Source: an uncultured Microbacterium sp.
GTDB taxonomy: Bacteria > Actinomycetota > Actinomycetes > Actinomycetales > Microbacteriaceae
NCBI RefSeq assembly: GCF_947488465.1
Contig: NZ_CANKZA010000001.1
Span: forward strand, 496,001 to 560,000
Length of the DNA: 64,000 nt
Direction: 5' to 3'
Shown here in pieces: positions 53,692-62,950 of the stretch. A program made the translations under genes and the position numbers. Within the stretch, counting starts at the first letter, position 1, and each line of letters opens with the position of its first letter. The notes under the pieces were generated by a model. It was not told the DNA's origin. It ran no database searches and saw nothing but the letters and a program-made list of their open reading frames with translations.

Positions 53692-55530
53692 GTGGACGGC
53701 GACCAGCAGGAGCATTTCGGCAGCTTTGCCGCTGAGCACCTCTCGCCTGCCTTCCCGCAGCGCGCCCCGTGGGGAACCGCGCAGAACCTTCGTGCCTGGC
53801 AGGCCGAAGCGCTCGAGGCCTATTTCGATGCGGACGGTCCGGATGGCGTCGGAAAGGGACCACGGGACTTCCTCGCCGCGGCGACGCCTGGCGCCGGAAA
53901 GACGACGTTCGCCCTGCGTCTGGCCAGTGAGCTGCTGCGCCGCGGCGTGATCGATCGGATCATCGTGGTGGCTCCGACCGAGCACCTCAAGACGCAGTGG
54001 GCCGATGCCGCGGCGCGGGTCGGTATCCGCCTGGATCCCCGGTTCAGCAACCGACAGCACGCTCCGGCTCGGCACTACCACGGCGCCGCCGTGACGTATG
54101 CGCAGGTCGCGGTGAAGTCTTCCGTCCACCAGAGGTTGACGATCGAGGCACGCACGCTCGTCGTGCTCGACGAAGTCCATCACGGCGGCGACGCCCTCAG
54201 TTGGGGCGAGGCGCTGCGGGACGCGTACGGTCGCGCGACGCGCCGACTTCTGCTCTCCGGCACCCCGTTCCGCAGCGATACTGCGCCCATTCCGTTCGTG
54301 GAATATCACCCGAACGACAAAGGCATTCGCCTGTCGCGCACCGACTACAACTACGGCTACGGCCGCGCCCTCGCTGACGGCGTCGTGCGCCCCGTTCTGT
54401 TCCTCGTCTACGCCGGCAAGATGCGGTGGCGCACGAAGGCGGGCGACGAGCTCGAGGCGCATCTCGGTCAGGACAACACCAAGGATGTGACAGCGCAGGC
54501 GTGGCGGACCGCGCTCGATCCCGAGGGTGACTGGATTCCCGCCGTCTTACGCAGCGCAGACCGCCGGCTGTCCGAAGTGCGCGAAGACATTCCGGATGCC
54601 GGCGGCCTCGTCATCGCGACCGATCAGACAGCCGCGCGCGCCTACGCCGCCATCCTCCGCGACATCACGGGGGAGCAGCCCACGGTCGTCCTCTCCGACG
54701 ACAAGGCTGCGTCCGGTCGGATCGAGACGTTCGCCGAGTCGACCTCGCGCTGGATGGTGGCTGTCCGCATGGTGTCGGAAGGCGTGGACGTCCCGCGTTT
54801 GGCGGTCGGAGTGTACGCGACGAGCGCATCGACCCCGCTGTTCTTCGCGCAGGCGATCGGGCGTTTCGTGCGTGCGCGCCGCCGCGGTGAGACCGCCTCG
54901 ATCTTCCTCCCCAACGTGCCTCAGCTGCTCGCGCTTGCGGGCGAGATGGAACGAGAACGCGACCATGCACTCGACCGCGAGAAGGACGACGACGGGCTCC
55001 TCGACGACGATCTGATCAGCGAGGCGGAACGCGAGGAGAAGGCCTCCGACGAACTCGAACAGGAGTTCTCGTATCAGGCGCTCGGTTCGGTCGCGCACTT
55101 CGACCGTGTCCTGTTCGACGGGCGTGAGTTCGGCCAGCTCGCTGTTCCGGGAACCCCCGAAGAGGAGGAATTCCTCGGCATCCCCGGGTTGCTCGAGCCC
55201 GAACACGTCCACGAACTCCTCATGCAGCGGCAGTCCCGGCAGTCCCGTCACCGCCGTGTCCGGGAGGCGGGGGAATCGAGCGCGACCGCGACGGAAGCCT
55301 CACCTGACGCGGTGGATCCCGGCCTTCCGCCCGCACTGCATCGCAGTCTCAAGGAGCAGCGACAGCTCCTCAACAGTCTGGTCGGGCTGTACGCGCGCCA
55401 GAGCGGCGAGCCGCACGGGGCCGTGCATGCCGAGCTTCGTCGGGTCTGCGGCGGACCGGAGGTCGCGCGTGCGACGGTTGCGCAACTCCAGGCCCGTATC
55501 GAGGTGCTCCGGCGGCGCGTCCACGCCTGA
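53692..55530 (+). CDS. DEAD/DEAH-box helicase
   Basis: About 612 residues from GTG 53692 (an upstream extension lacks helicase homology). Walker A is ATPGAGKTTFA, Walker B LDEVHHGGD (DEVH), motif III LLSGTPFRSD, and motif VI-type IGRFVRARRRGE. A coiled, charged C-terminal tail follows (EAEREEKASDELEQEF). It likely acts on DNA or RNA in repair or defence. No methylase or nuclease partner is nearby. TAGGGT is 8 nt before the GTG. Confidence 0.87.
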   Translation: MDGDQQEHFGSFAAEHLSPAFPQRAPWGTAQNLRAWQAEALEAYFDADGPDGVGKGPRDFLAAATPGAGKTTFALRLASELLRRGVIDRIIVVAPTEHLKTQWADAAARVGIRLDPRFSNRQHAPARHYHGAAVTYAQVAVKSSVHQRLTIEARTLVVLDEVHHGGDALSWGEALRDAYGRATRRLLLSGTPFRSDTAPIPFVEYHPNDKGIRLSRTDYNYGYGRALADGVVRPVLFLVYAGKMRWRTKAGDELEAHLGQDNTKDVTAQAWRTALDPEGDWIPAVLRSADRRLSEVREDIPDAGGLVIATDQTAARAYAAILRDITGEQPTVVLSDDKAASGRIETFAESTSRWMVAVRMVSEGVDVPRLAVGVYATSASTPLFFAQAIGRFVRARRRGETASIFLPNVPQLLALAGEMERERDHALDREKDDDGLLDDDLISEAEREEKASDELEQEFSYQALGSVAHFDRVLFDGREFGQLAVPGTPEEEEFLGIPGLLEPEHVHELLMQRQSRQSRHRRVREAGESSATATEASPDAVDPGLPPALHRSLKEQRQLLNSLVGLYARQSGEPHGAVHAELRRVCGGPEVARATVAQLQARIEVLRRRVHA

Positions 55531-55599
55531 CCCCGCGCTTCGGAGCGCCGAAATGCTGGCAATCGCGGCATCGGTACCGTACGCGAAACACGCGCCGCC

Positions 55600-55611
55600 T
55601 AGCGTGGAATC
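55600..55611 (+). promoter_or_regulatory. Leaderless-type -10 of the VIT1 gene
   Basis: TAGCGT (55600-55605), six bases, then GTG at 55612. Confidence 0.55.
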
Positions 55612-56703
55612 GTGAGTGTTTCCCACCCCGTAGAGCCCACCGCACGCGATCGCCGCCGATGGGCGCAATACCTCGTCGACGAGCGCGCCGAGGGGCAGGT
55701 CTACCGAGATCTGGCCCTGCGCCGCGATGGCGAGGAGCGAGAGATCCTGTTGGCCCTCGCCGAGGCGGAACGGCGTCACGAGCACCACTGGCTCGAGTTG
55801 CTCGGCGGCGAGCCGGCGAAGCTGCCGCGCGCGAGTGCCGGGTCGCGGATGCTGGGCCTGCTGGCCCGCCGCTTCGGCTCCATCTTCGTCCTGGCTCTCG
55901 CGCAGAATGCGGAAGGGCGTTCGCCCTACGAAAGCGAGCCGTTCGCGACGGCGCGCATGGTCGCTGACGAGAGGATCCACGGAGAGGTCGTCCGTGGCCT
56001 CGCCGCTCGCGGGCGACGACGCCTGTCGGGGACTTTTCGCGCCGCCGTCTTCGGAGCGAACGACGGGCTCGTCTCCAATCTGGCTTTGGTGCTCGGCATC
56101 GGTGCCACCGGTGTCGCCCCGCAGTTCGTGCTGTTCAGCGGAATCGCGGGCCTGCTCGCCGGCGCGCTGTCGATGGGCGCCGGGGAGTTCGTCTCGGTGC
56201 GTTCGCAACGCGAACTCCTCGATGCAACGGAGCCCAGCAATGACGCCGACAACGTACTGCCGGACCTCGACCTCGATGCGAACGAGCTGGCGTTGGTCTA
56301 CCGCACCCGCGGCATGAGCGCCGCAGACTCGCTCGCTGCCGCCCAGCACGTCATCGAGGTCGCACAGGCCGCGGACCGGTCCGTCCCCTACACGCGAGCT
56401 CCCGAACGGGCCGTCGACCACGAAACCGTCGGTAGCGCGCTGGGGGCTGCGGGCTCGAGCTTCCTGTTCTTTGCGTCGGGTGCGATCATCCCCATCGTGC
56501 CGTGGCTGTTTGGGTGGAGCGGCACCCCGGCGGTCGCGCTCGCCTTGGCGCTTGTCGGCCTTGCGCTGCTGGCGACCGGCGCGATGGTCGGCCTTCTCTC
56601 CGGCGCACCGCCCTTGCGCCGGGGGCTTCGTCAGCTGGCGATCGGGTTCGGCGCGGCGGCTGTCACCTACGCGCTCGGACTCGCGTTCGAGGTGTCGGTG
56701 TAG
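55612..56703 (+). CDS. Ferritin-like/VIT1 fusion transporter (MbfA-type)
   Basis: 363 residues. The N-terminal about 140 form a rubrerythrin-like diiron domain with ERRHEHHW and ADERIHGEVV. The C-terminal VIT1/CCC1 domain has GANDGLVSNLALVLGIGA and the later membrane helices. In alphaproteobacteria a protein of this layout (MbfA) exports iron, so this probably detoxifies Fe or Mn. It is not part of an operon. Confidence 0.88.
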   Translation: MSVSHPVEPTARDRRRWAQYLVDERAEGQVYRDLALRRDGEEREILLALAEAERRHEHHWLELLGGEPAKLPRASAGSRMLGLLARRFGSIFVLALAQNAEGRSPYESEPFATARMVADERIHGEVVRGLAARGRRRLSGTFRAAVFGANDGLVSNLALVLGIGATGVAPQFVLFSGIAGLLAGALSMGAGEFVSVRSQRELLDATEPSNDADNVLPDLDLDANELALVYRTRGMSAADSLAAAQHVIEVAQAADRSVPYTRAPERAVDHETVGSALGAAGSSFLFFASGAIIPIVPWLFGWSGTPAVALALALVGLALLATGAMVGLLSGAPPLRRGLRQLAIGFGAAAVTYALGLAFEVSV

Positions 56704-56773
56704 CCGCGATTTCTGAGCGAGCCGCCGGTCATGCTAATGTCGTTCTTCGGTTGCGAAACCGAAAACAACATCT

Positions 56774-56858
56774 GCGCGGGTGGCGGAATAGGTAGACGCG
56801 CTAGCTTGAGGTGCTAGTGCCCGGATAGGGCGTGGGGGTTCAAGTCCCCCCTCGCGCA
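56774..56858 (+). tRNA. tRNA-Leu (anticodon GAG)
   Basis: 85 nt; class II with a long variable arm. The acceptor GCGCGGG pairs with CTCGCGC (one G-U). The anticodon stem CTAGC/GCTAG closes the loop TTGAGGT, giving anticodon GAG. The T arm is GGGGG-TTCAAGT-CCCCC. CCA is not encoded. A TAATGT hexamer upstream (56735) and a TTCGGTT/AACCGAA hairpin precede it. Confidence 0.95.
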
Positions 56859-56865
56859 CAGATGG

Positions 56866-56892
56866 AAAAGGGTCCCGAAAGGGGCCCTTTTT
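56866..56892 (+). terminator. Intrinsic terminator after tRNA-Leu
   Basis: AAAAGGGTCCC (56866-56876), loop GAAA, GGGGCCCTTTT (56881-56891), with the T run included in the stem and one T-G pair. A classic strong terminator. Confidence 0.88.
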
Positions 56893-56910
56893 CGTGTGCC
56901 GGCGCGCCCT

Positions 56911-56987
56911 CCAGAATCGGAGATTGTCGCTGGATTCGGTCGCCGGTGCGCGATTTCGTCCGAATCCGACGCATCCATCCGAATCCG
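56911..56987. repeat. Left flank repeat of the DUF559 gene
   Basis: It contains CCAGAATCGGA (56911-56921), inverted and direct copies of the CCGAATCC motif, and GCATCCATCCGAATCCG (56971-56987). The same order of elements occurs to the right of the gene at 57983-58040, in direct orientation. Confidence 0.6.
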
Positions 56988-57005
56988 CTCCGCGCGCGAC
57001 GCGCA

Positions 57006-57851
57006 TCAGGCGGCCAGGTGGCAACCTTGGGCGACGGCGCGGGCGATCGCACGCTCGACCTGCTCCCAGCGGTAGAGCACCTCGACGTACGAGAACCGCA
57101 GCACGGTATAGCCGCGCGCGATGAGCTCGCGGTCGTGCGCGAGATCCCGCGTCCGGTCAGTGGAGGACGAGTGGTGGGCGAAACCGTCCAGTTGCACCAC
57201 CAGCCGATCTCCGATCAGGGCATCGACCGGATGTCCGGCGAGGAGAACCTGCGCACGAATCGAAAGACCCCACGGCGCGAGCCGGGTGGCGAAGATCGTC
57301 TCGAGCCCCGAGTCCATCAGGCCCGTGACGATCGCAGCGAGCTCGCGCGCGGCCGGCGTGCGCCAGGCGACACGTCGTATCTCCGCTGCCGACAGTCGGA
57401 GGGACCGAATGCCGGATTCCCAGATGACGAGGGCGTGCTCGCGGGGGAGGCACCCCGCGACATGTTCGAATGCGTCGTAGACGGATGCGACCAGTGTGGT
57501 CCCGCTGGACGGGACGAGGGCGTGCGACCAATGCGTGACGATGTCGTGCCCCTCCGCGCGGGGAGCGCGCGCGTGTGGCGGTACGCGCAGGTGCATGCGG
57601 GGGTCCGCGTCGGGCGGGATCCACCAGCCGAAGTGGCGCGCCGCGGTGATGCAGGTGAGCTGCGAGGTGCACTCGGCAGCCAGCACGAGCGGGGGCGGAG
57701 CCCCGGGCGTCGCGACCCAGTATCGTCGGACCCTCCTGGCGGCGCCGCCCGCGATCTGTGCGCGGAGTGTGTGCGGGGAGACACCGGCATCCAGCAGCGT
57801 CTGGCGGTGCACGATGCCGCCCCGGTCGTCGATCCACGCGGTGAGGTCCAT
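57006..57851 (-). CDS. DUF559/AbiEi-like protein with VSR-type nuclease fold
   Basis: 281 residues from ATG 57851 (MDLTAWIDDRGGIVHRQTLL). The N-terminal winged helix resembles AbiEi antitoxin regulators (DAGVSPHTLRAQIAGG). The C-terminus is DUF559-like: PVDALIGDRLVVQLDGFAHH and RDLAHDRELIARGYTVLRFS, which resembles the PD-(D/E)XK/VSR nuclease core, with acids in D...Q.D form. No AbiEii toxin gene is adjacent. A regulator-nuclease fusion of unknown job. It lies between imperfect direct repeats, right after tRNA-Leu, suggesting past insertion. Confidence 0.75.
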   Translation of the reverse strand: MDLTAWIDDRGGIVHRQTLLDAGVSPHTLRAQIAGGAARRVRRYWVATPGAPPPLVLAAECTSQLTCITAARHFGWWIPPDADPRMHLRVPPHARAPRAEGHDIVTHWSHALVPSSGTTLVASVYDAFEHVAGCLPREHALVIWESGIRSLRLSAAEIRRVAWRTPAARELAAIVTGLMDSGLETIFATRLAPWGLSIRAQVLLAGHPVDALIGDRLVVQLDGFAHHSSSTDRTRDLAHDRELIARGYTVLRFSYVEVLYRWEQVERAIARAVAQGCHLAA

Positions 57852-57982
57852 CGCCCTACCCTCCCGGTCTCGGACACGCTCTGAGGGGCGCGAAGCCCCA
57901 TCGGTGGACAGATGCGCCAGGCGGGCCGCGGGGGAGGAGACGATGCGCCTTCCGCGGCCGGCACCGGATTCGGAGAATGTCA

Positions 57983-58116
57983 CCAGAATCGGATGCCGGA
58001 GCGTGCTCCGCGCCGAATCTGCGGCATCCATCCGAATCCGGTGCACGCGCGGATCCGAATCCGGTGCACGCGCGGATCCGAATCCGGTGCACGCGCGGAG
58101 CCGAATCCGCTGCGCC
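57983..58116. repeat. Right flank repeat with 23-bp tandem units
   Basis: It begins CCAGAATCGGA (57983-57993), then GCATCCATCCGAATCCG (58024-58040), matching the left flank. From 58031 a 23-bp unit beginning TCCGAATCCGG and ending GCGCGGA is repeated three times without a mismatch (58031-58053, 58054-58076, 58077-58099), followed by a decayed fourth. The last unit ends about 20 bp before the -10 (58125) of the M20 gene. Confidence 0.8.
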
Positions 58117-58124
58117 ACGGCCGG

Positions 58125-58137
58125 TAGCGTGGAGAGC
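58125..58137 (+). promoter_or_regulatory. Near-leaderless -10 of the M20 gene
   Basis: TAGCGT (58125-58130), seven bases, then ATG at 58138. Confidence 0.5.
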
Positions 58138-59430
58138 ATGTCTGAGGAGCTTCCCGAGGTCGCGCGCATCGCGCAAGACCTGATCCGTTTCGACACCACC
58201 AACTACGGCGAGGGGCGCGCGAACGGTGAACGGGAGGCGGCCGAGTACGTCGGCGCCTACCTCGAAGCGCTCGACCTTGAGCCGGTGTATTACGAGCCGA
58301 TACTCCGGCGCACGAATGTGATGGCACGGATCCCCGGGCGCGATCCGAGCAAACCCGCACTCGTGCTGCACGGGCACCTCGACGTGGTTCCCGCGGTCGC
58401 CGACGACTGGAGTGTCGACCCGTTCGCCGGGGTCGTCCGCGATGGGATGCTGTGGGGCCGCGGTGCGGTCGACATGAAGGACATGAACGCGATGATCCTC
58501 ACCTCCCTCGCGGAGATCCTTCGTGCCGACGAGCAACCGGCCCGCGACATCATCGTCGTCTTCTTCGCGGATGAGGAAAACGGTGGTGTCGAAGGGTCCC
58601 AACTCGTGGTGCGCGACCGGCCCGAGTGGTTCGCGGGCGCCACGGAGGCCATCAGTGAAGTCGGCGGTTATTCGATTCCGGTCGGTGATCAGCGCGCGTA
58701 CTTACTGCAAGTCGGGGAGAAGGCTCTCGTCTGGCTACGGCTCCGAGCACAGGGGATCGCCGGGCACGGGAGCCGCTTCCATCCCGACAACGCCGTCACT
58801 CGACTCGCCGAAGCCGTGGCCACGCTCGGGCGTACCGCATGGCCGATCGAGCTGACCGAGACCACCCGGCAGACGATCGACGGCCTCGCTGCCCTCTGCG
58901 GAGGGGACCCCGCGCACCCGGACGACGTCGCGGACCGCACCGGACCGGCATCCGGGTTCCTCCGATCGACGCTCCGCACGACGACCAACCCGACCGGCCT
59001 CGAGGCCGGCTACAAGCACAACGTGATCCCGGATGCCGCCGTCGCCGCGATCGATGTGCGCACGCTCCCGGGCCAGGAGGACGCTGTCCTCGCTGAGATC
59101 CAGCGGATCGTCGGGGACGACATCGAGATCGACATCGCGCACCGCGATATCGGGCTGGAAGTACCGTTCTCCGGCGCGCTCGTCGAGGCGATGGTGGCCG
59201 CGCTGGATCGACACGATCCCGGCATTCCCGTCGTGCCCTACCTGATGGGCGGCGGAACGGACAACAAGGCCCTGGCTGAGCTCGGCATCGCCGGATACGG
59301 GTTCGCGCCGTTGCGCCTTCCCGCGGAGCTCGATTTCACCGGTATGTTCCACGGTGTGGATGAGCGCGTCCCGATCGATGCGCTCGTATTCGGGCAGCGC
59401 GTGCTCACCGATCTGCTCCGCACGTACTGA
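58138..59430 (+). CDS. M20 family metallo-hydrolase (ArgE/DapE/ACY1-like)
   Basis: 430 residues. Metal ligands are in LHGHLDVVP and [13 protein letters not shown]; the catalytic Glu pair is in [13 protein letters not shown] dimerisation insert ([10 protein letters not shown] on) and the C-terminal [16 protein letters not shown] follow. It likely cleaves N-acyl amino acids or dipeptides. The substrate is unknown. The start at 58138 is supported by the -10 seven nucleotides upstream. Confidence 0.92.
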   Translation: MSEELPEVARIAQDLIRFDTTNYGEGRANGEREAAEYVGAYLEALDLEPVYYEPILRRTNVMARIPGRDPSKPALVLHGHLDVVPAVADDWSVDPFAGVVRDGMLWGRGAVDMKDMNAMILTSLAEILRADEQPARDIIVVFFADEENGGVEGSQLVVRDRPEWFAGATEAISEVGGYSIPVGDQRAYLLQVGEKALVWLRLRAQGIAGHGSRFHPDNAVTRLAEAVATLGRTAWPIELTETTRQTIDGLAALCGGDPAHPDDVADRTGPASGFLRSTLRTTTNPTGLEAGYKHNVIPDAAVAAIDVRTLPGQEDAVLAEIQRIVGDDIEIDIAHRDIGLEVPFSGALVEAMVAALDRHDPGIPVVPYLMGGGTDNKALAELGIAGYGFAPLRLPAELDFTGMFHGVDERVPIDALVFGQRVLTDLLRTY

Positions 59431-59449
59431 TCCCCAGCGAAAGGCCGTC

Positions 59450-60283
59450 ATGCACCTCATCGAGGCGATCATCCTGGGACTTCTGCAGGGGCTGACCGAG
59501 TTCCTGCCGATCTCATCGAGCGCGCATCTGCGCATCGCCGGCGAGTTGCTGCCGTCGGCGCAAGACCCGGGCGCGACCTTCACCGCGATCACCCAGATCG
59601 GCACCGAGCTTGCGGTGCTGGTGTATTTCTGGGGGCGGATCATGCGGATCATCGCGCAATGGGCGCGGTCGCTGACCGGTTCGGTCCCGCGCAACGATCC
59701 GGATGCGCGCATGGGCTGGATCGTCATCCTCGGCACGATCCCGATCGGTGTGCTCGGTTTCCTCTTCCAAGACGTGATCCGCGACACCTTCCGTAACCTG
59801 TGGCTCGTCGCGATCGTGCTGATCGTGTTCGGTCTGCTCCTCGGAGCGGCCGATGCACTCGGCCGTCGCACGCGCAACGAGCAAGACCTGACGTATCCGC
59901 ACGGTGTGGCGCTCGGCTTCGCGCAGGCACTCGCTCTGATCCCGGGGGTCTCCCGCTCCGGGGCGACCACGACGATGGGCTTGGCGCTCGGCTACACGCG
60001 TCCGGCGGCCGCGGAGGTGGCGTTCCTTCTCGCGGTTCCCGCGGTGTTCGGAAGTGGCTTGTACGAACTGCTGCAGGCGTTCCAGGAGCCTGGCGCACAG
60101 GTGTTCAGTCTGTTCGAGACCGCCGTGGCCACGGTCGTCGCGTTCGGTGTCGGCCTCGCGGTGATCGCGTTCCTGATGCAGTACCTCAAGCGCGGCAGCT
60201 TCTTGCCGTTCGTGATCTACCGACTCGTGCTCGGCGTTGTGCTCATCATCCTGCTGAGCGTCGGCGCGCTCCAGGCCTACTGA
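59450..60283 (+). CDS. uppP: Undecaprenyl-diphosphatase UppP/BacA
   Basis: 277 residues. Recycles undecaprenyl diphosphate for cell-wall synthesis; can give bacitracin resistance. It shows [20 protein letters not shown] at the N-terminus, the later [20 protein letters not shown], and about eight membrane helices. It starts 19 bp after the M20 stop. The last 7 bp overlap the PAC2 gene end on the other strand. Confidence 0.96.
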   Translation: MHLIEAIILGLLQGLTEFLPISSSAHLRIAGELLPSAQDPGATFTAITQIGTELAVLVYFWGRIMRIIAQWARSLTGSVPRNDPDARMGWIVILGTIPIGVLGFLFQDVIRDTFRNLWLVAIVLIVFGLLLGAADALGRRTRNEQDLTYPHGVALGFAQALALIPGVSRSGATTTMGLALGYTRPAAAEVAFLLAVPAVFGSGLYELLQAFQEPGAQVFSLFETAVATVVAFGVGLAVIAFLMQYLKRGSFLPFVIYRLVLGVVLIILLSVGALQAY

Positions 60284-61143
60284 CGCGGCGGGAAATCCCG
60301 GCCGGGTTTGCCCGGTCCGTCGCCGTCACGGCGGAGGTACCGCTCGAACTCTTGTGCAATGGCATCCCCTGACGCTTCGGGGGAGTCCCAGGCGTCACGG
60401 GTCTGCTCGAGTTGGTGGATGTACTCGGTCATCTCTTCGTCGTCGGCGGCAGCAGCGTCGATCGAGGCTTCCCACGCGACGGCCGCGGCCGGCAGATCAT
60501 CACGCGGGAACTCCGCGCCGGTGATCTCGGCCAGGCGATCCAGAAGCGCGAGCGTGGCCTTGGGCGACGGGCTATGCCCCGCGACATAGTGCGGAATCGA
60601 CGCCCACAGTGCTGCCGACGGGATGCCGGCCTGCTCGGCAGCCAGCGTCAACACGCTCAGGATCCCGACCGGACCCTCATACGTGGGTCGTTCGAGATGG
60701 AGTGCGCTCCGGAGCTGCTCGTTCTCGCTGCCGGAGAAAATCGAGATCGGGCGAGTGTGCGGGACATCGGACATCATCGACCCGAGGGCGACGATCCCGG
60801 TGATGTCTTCAGCCAAAGCTGCGTCGATGAACTCAGCGGCGAAGGCCTGCCAGGCGCGCGCGGGCTCGACACCGGTGAGCACCCACAGACGCGTCCCATC
60901 GGATTCGCCCGTCGGACGCCAGAGGGTCGCTTCAGGCCACGAGAGGGTGCGCGACCCGTCGGTCTCGAGAGCGATCTGCGGCCGGGTGTACTGGTAGTCG
61001 AAGTAGAGCTCGGGATCGACCGACAGCACCGCGGTGTAGTCGGCACCCTCGCGCAGACGCGCGACCGCCGACGAGGCCGCTTCGCCGGCATCGTTCCACC
61101 CGTCGAACGCGATCACGAGAACCCGCTGCCCCAGTCTGTCCAC
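60277..61143 (-). CDS. PAC2 family protein
   Basis: 288 residues from GTG 61143, chosen since GAGGAG stands just upstream. The PAC2 domain ([40 protein letters not shown]) resembles proteasome assembly chaperone 2. Actinobacteria have proteasomes and a PAC2 homolog may help their biogenesis; this is inferred. The C-terminus is long and acidic. A pafB/C-like gene lies 2.8 kb away, but proteasome genes are not in the window. Confidence 0.88.
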   Translation of the reverse strand: MDRLGQRVLVIAFDGWNDAGEAASSAVARLREGADYTAVLSVDPELYFDYQYTRPQIALETDGSRTLSWPEATLWRPTGESDGTRLWVLTGVEPARAWQAFAAEFIDAALAEDITGIVALGSMMSDVPHTRPISIFSGSENEQLRSALHLERPTYEGPVGILSVLTLAAEQAGIPSAALWASIPHYVAGHSPSPKATLALLDRLAEITGAEFPRDDLPAAAVAWEASIDAAAADDEEMTEYIHQLEQTRDAWDSPEASGDAIAQEFERYLRRDGDGPGKPGRDFPPRQ

Positions 61144-61234
61144 CGTGCTCCTCACCCTCTGCGAATCGATCCCCCCACGATACGCCGAGTGCCTCACACC
61201 AGCTCGGAACACACGGGCGTGCAGCGGTCATCGG

Positions 61235-61246
61235 TAGCATAGACCG
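61235..61246 (+). promoter_or_regulatory. Leaderless-type -10 of the HAD gene
   Basis: TAGCAT (61235-61240), six bases, then ATG at 61247. Confidence 0.55.
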
Positions 61247-61933
61247 ATGACTTCTTCGCTCCCCGCTGCCGTTCTCTGGGACATGGACGGGACGCTGGTC
61301 GACACCGAGGTGTACTGGATGAGCGCGGAAACCGCGCTGGTCGAGAGCTTCGGCGGCACGTGGACGCACGAGCAGGCCCTGACCCTCGTGGGCAAGGGAT
61401 TGGAGTCCTCTGGCGCCATCCTTCAAGGTGCCGGGGTCCGGATGAGCGTCCCCGAGATCGTCCAGCATCTGACCGACCAGGTCATGCGCCAGCTCGCTGA
61501 GCGTGGCAACCCGCTCCGGCCCGGCGCCGCGGAGTTGCTGGCCGAGCTCCGTGCGGCCGGAGTCCGAACCGCGCTCGTGACGATGTCGCTGCGGCCGATG
61601 GCGGAACTCGTCGTCTCGCGCCTTGCGCCCGACTCGTTCGAGGTCATCATCTCCGGCGACGACGCCACGCGCCCGAAGCCGTACCCGGATCCCTATCTGC
61701 AAGCGTGCGCGTCGCTCGGTGTCGCCCCGGCGGACACCGTCGCGATCGAAGATTCGCCGACCGGGGTGACCGCTGCCGTCGCTGCCGGCATCCCGACGAT
61801 CGGCGTGCCTCTCATGGTGTCGCTCGTCGGCACCGGCGCGACGATCTGGCCGACGCTCGAGGGGCGCACCGTGCACGATATCGCCGGCATCCACGCTGGC
61901 TCGACCACTCACCTCGACGGAGATCGCTCATGA
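61247..61933 (+). CDS. HAD superfamily phosphatase
   Basis: 228 residues: nucleophile in LWDMDGTLVDTE, motif II VTMSL, motif III/IV GDDATRPKPYPDPYLQA and VAIEDSPTGVTAA. It resembles sugar-phosphate/beta-phosphoglucomutase phosphatases. The substrate is unknown. The stop overlaps the trmI ATG (ATGA), so they are co-expressed. Confidence 0.92.
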   Translation: MTSSLPAAVLWDMDGTLVDTEVYWMSAETALVESFGGTWTHEQALTLVGKGLESSGAILQGAGVRMSVPEIVQHLTDQVMRQLAERGNPLRPGAAELLAELRAAGVRTALVTMSLRPMAELVVSRLAPDSFEVIISGDDATRPKPYPDPYLQACASLGVAPADTVAIEDSPTGVTAAVAAGIPTIGVPLMVSLVGTGATIWPTLEGRTVHDIAGIHAGSTTHLDGDRS

Positions 61934-62946
61934 ACATCGACCTACGCCCCAGTGGCCCGTTCCGGCTGGGAGATCGCGTGCAGCTCACCGGCCCCAAGGG
62001 CCGTCTCAACACGATCACGCTCCGCGAAGGCGGCGAACTGCACACGCACCACGGAGTGCTGAAGCATGAAGCACTGCTCGGGCAGCCCGATGGTTCGGTG
62101 CACACGAACAGTGGTGGCCATGAATACCTCGCATTGCGGCCTCTCCTGCGGGACTTCGTCATGTCGATGCCGCGCGGCGCGGCGATCGTCTACCCGAAGG
62201 ATGCCGCGCAGATCCTCGCGTCGGCCGATATTTTCCCGGGCGCGACCGTTGTGGAGGCGGGGGTCGGATCGGGCGCGCTGTCGCTCTGGTTGCTTCGCGC
62301 CATCGGTGGGTCGGGTCGTCTGATCTCGTTCGAGCGGCGTGCGGAATTCGCCTCGGTCGCGCAAGCGAACGTCGAGACCTTCCTCGGGCACGAGCCGGAG
62401 ACCTGGCGGATCGCGGTCGGTGACCTTGCCGAGGCCCTCCCCACCGAGGTCGAACCGGGATCTGTGGATCGGGTGGTCCTCGACATGCTGGCACCGTGGG
62501 AGTGCATCGATGTCGTCGCCGACGCCCTCACACCGGGCGGAGTTGTGTTGTGCTACATCGCGACGGCGACACAGCTCAGCCGCGTCGCCGAGTATGTGCG
62601 CGGCACCGGCTTGTTCACCGAGCCGGAAGCCACCGAGACGATGATCCGTGGCTGGCACGTCGAAGGTCTGGCCGTGCGCCCGGACCATCGGATGGTCGGG
62701 CACACCGGGTTCCTCCTGACCGCCCGTCGCCTGGCGCCCGGCGCGATCCCTCCGGATGTCCGCAAGCGTGCGCTCAAGAAGCCGACCTACTCGGACGTCG
62801 ACGTCGAGGCCTGGACTCCGGGAGCGGTCGGCGATCGTCAGATCACGGACAAGAACCTCCGCAAGCGGGTGCGCGACGCGAAACGCGCGGTGGACGGTGC
62901 GCGTATCGCCGCGGCCGGGGACGGCCCGAGCGACGACGTAGACTGA
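61930..62946 (+). CDS. trmI: tRNA (adenine-58-N1)-methyltransferase
   Basis: 338 residues. Makes m1A58 in the tRNA T-loop with SAM. An N-terminal barrel domain (RLNTITLREGGELHTHHGVL) precedes a Rossmann methyltransferase with VVEAGVGSGALSLWLLRAIG, LISFERRAEFA, and VVLDMLAPWECIDVVADAL. A basic C-terminal tail. Usual actinobacterial order near proteasome-linked genes. Confidence 0.95.
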   Translation: MNIDLRPSGPFRLGDRVQLTGPKGRLNTITLREGGELHTHHGVLKHEALLGQPDGSVHTNSGGHEYLALRPLLRDFVMSMPRGAAIVYPKDAAQILASADIFPGATVVEAGVGSGALSLWLLRAIGGSGRLISFERRAEFASVAQANVETFLGHEPETWRIAVGDLAEALPTEVEPGSVDRVVLDMLAPWECIDVVADALTPGGVVLCYIATATQLSRVAEYVRGTGLFTEPEATETMIRGWHVEGLAVRPDHRMVGHTGFLLTARRLAPGAIPPDVRKRALKKPTYSDVDVEAWTPGAVGDRQITDKNLRKRVRDAKRAVDGARIAAAGDGPSDDVD

Positions 62947-62950
62947 TCCG

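Noticed and set aside
53692..55530. Helicase as part of a restriction or defence system
   Set aside because: No methylase, nuclease or specificity gene lies beside it. Neighbours are an SGNH hydrolase and a VIT1 transporter.
58031..58116. Tandem repeat considered as a CRISPR array
   Set aside because: The units are directly adjacent with no spacers, and no cas genes are present.
57852..58202. N-terminal extension of the DUF559 protein through the repeat region
   Set aside because: It would translate the tandem repeats into a repeated RACTGFGSARAPDSDPRVHR-type string; the ATG at 57851 gives a clean AbiEi-like start.
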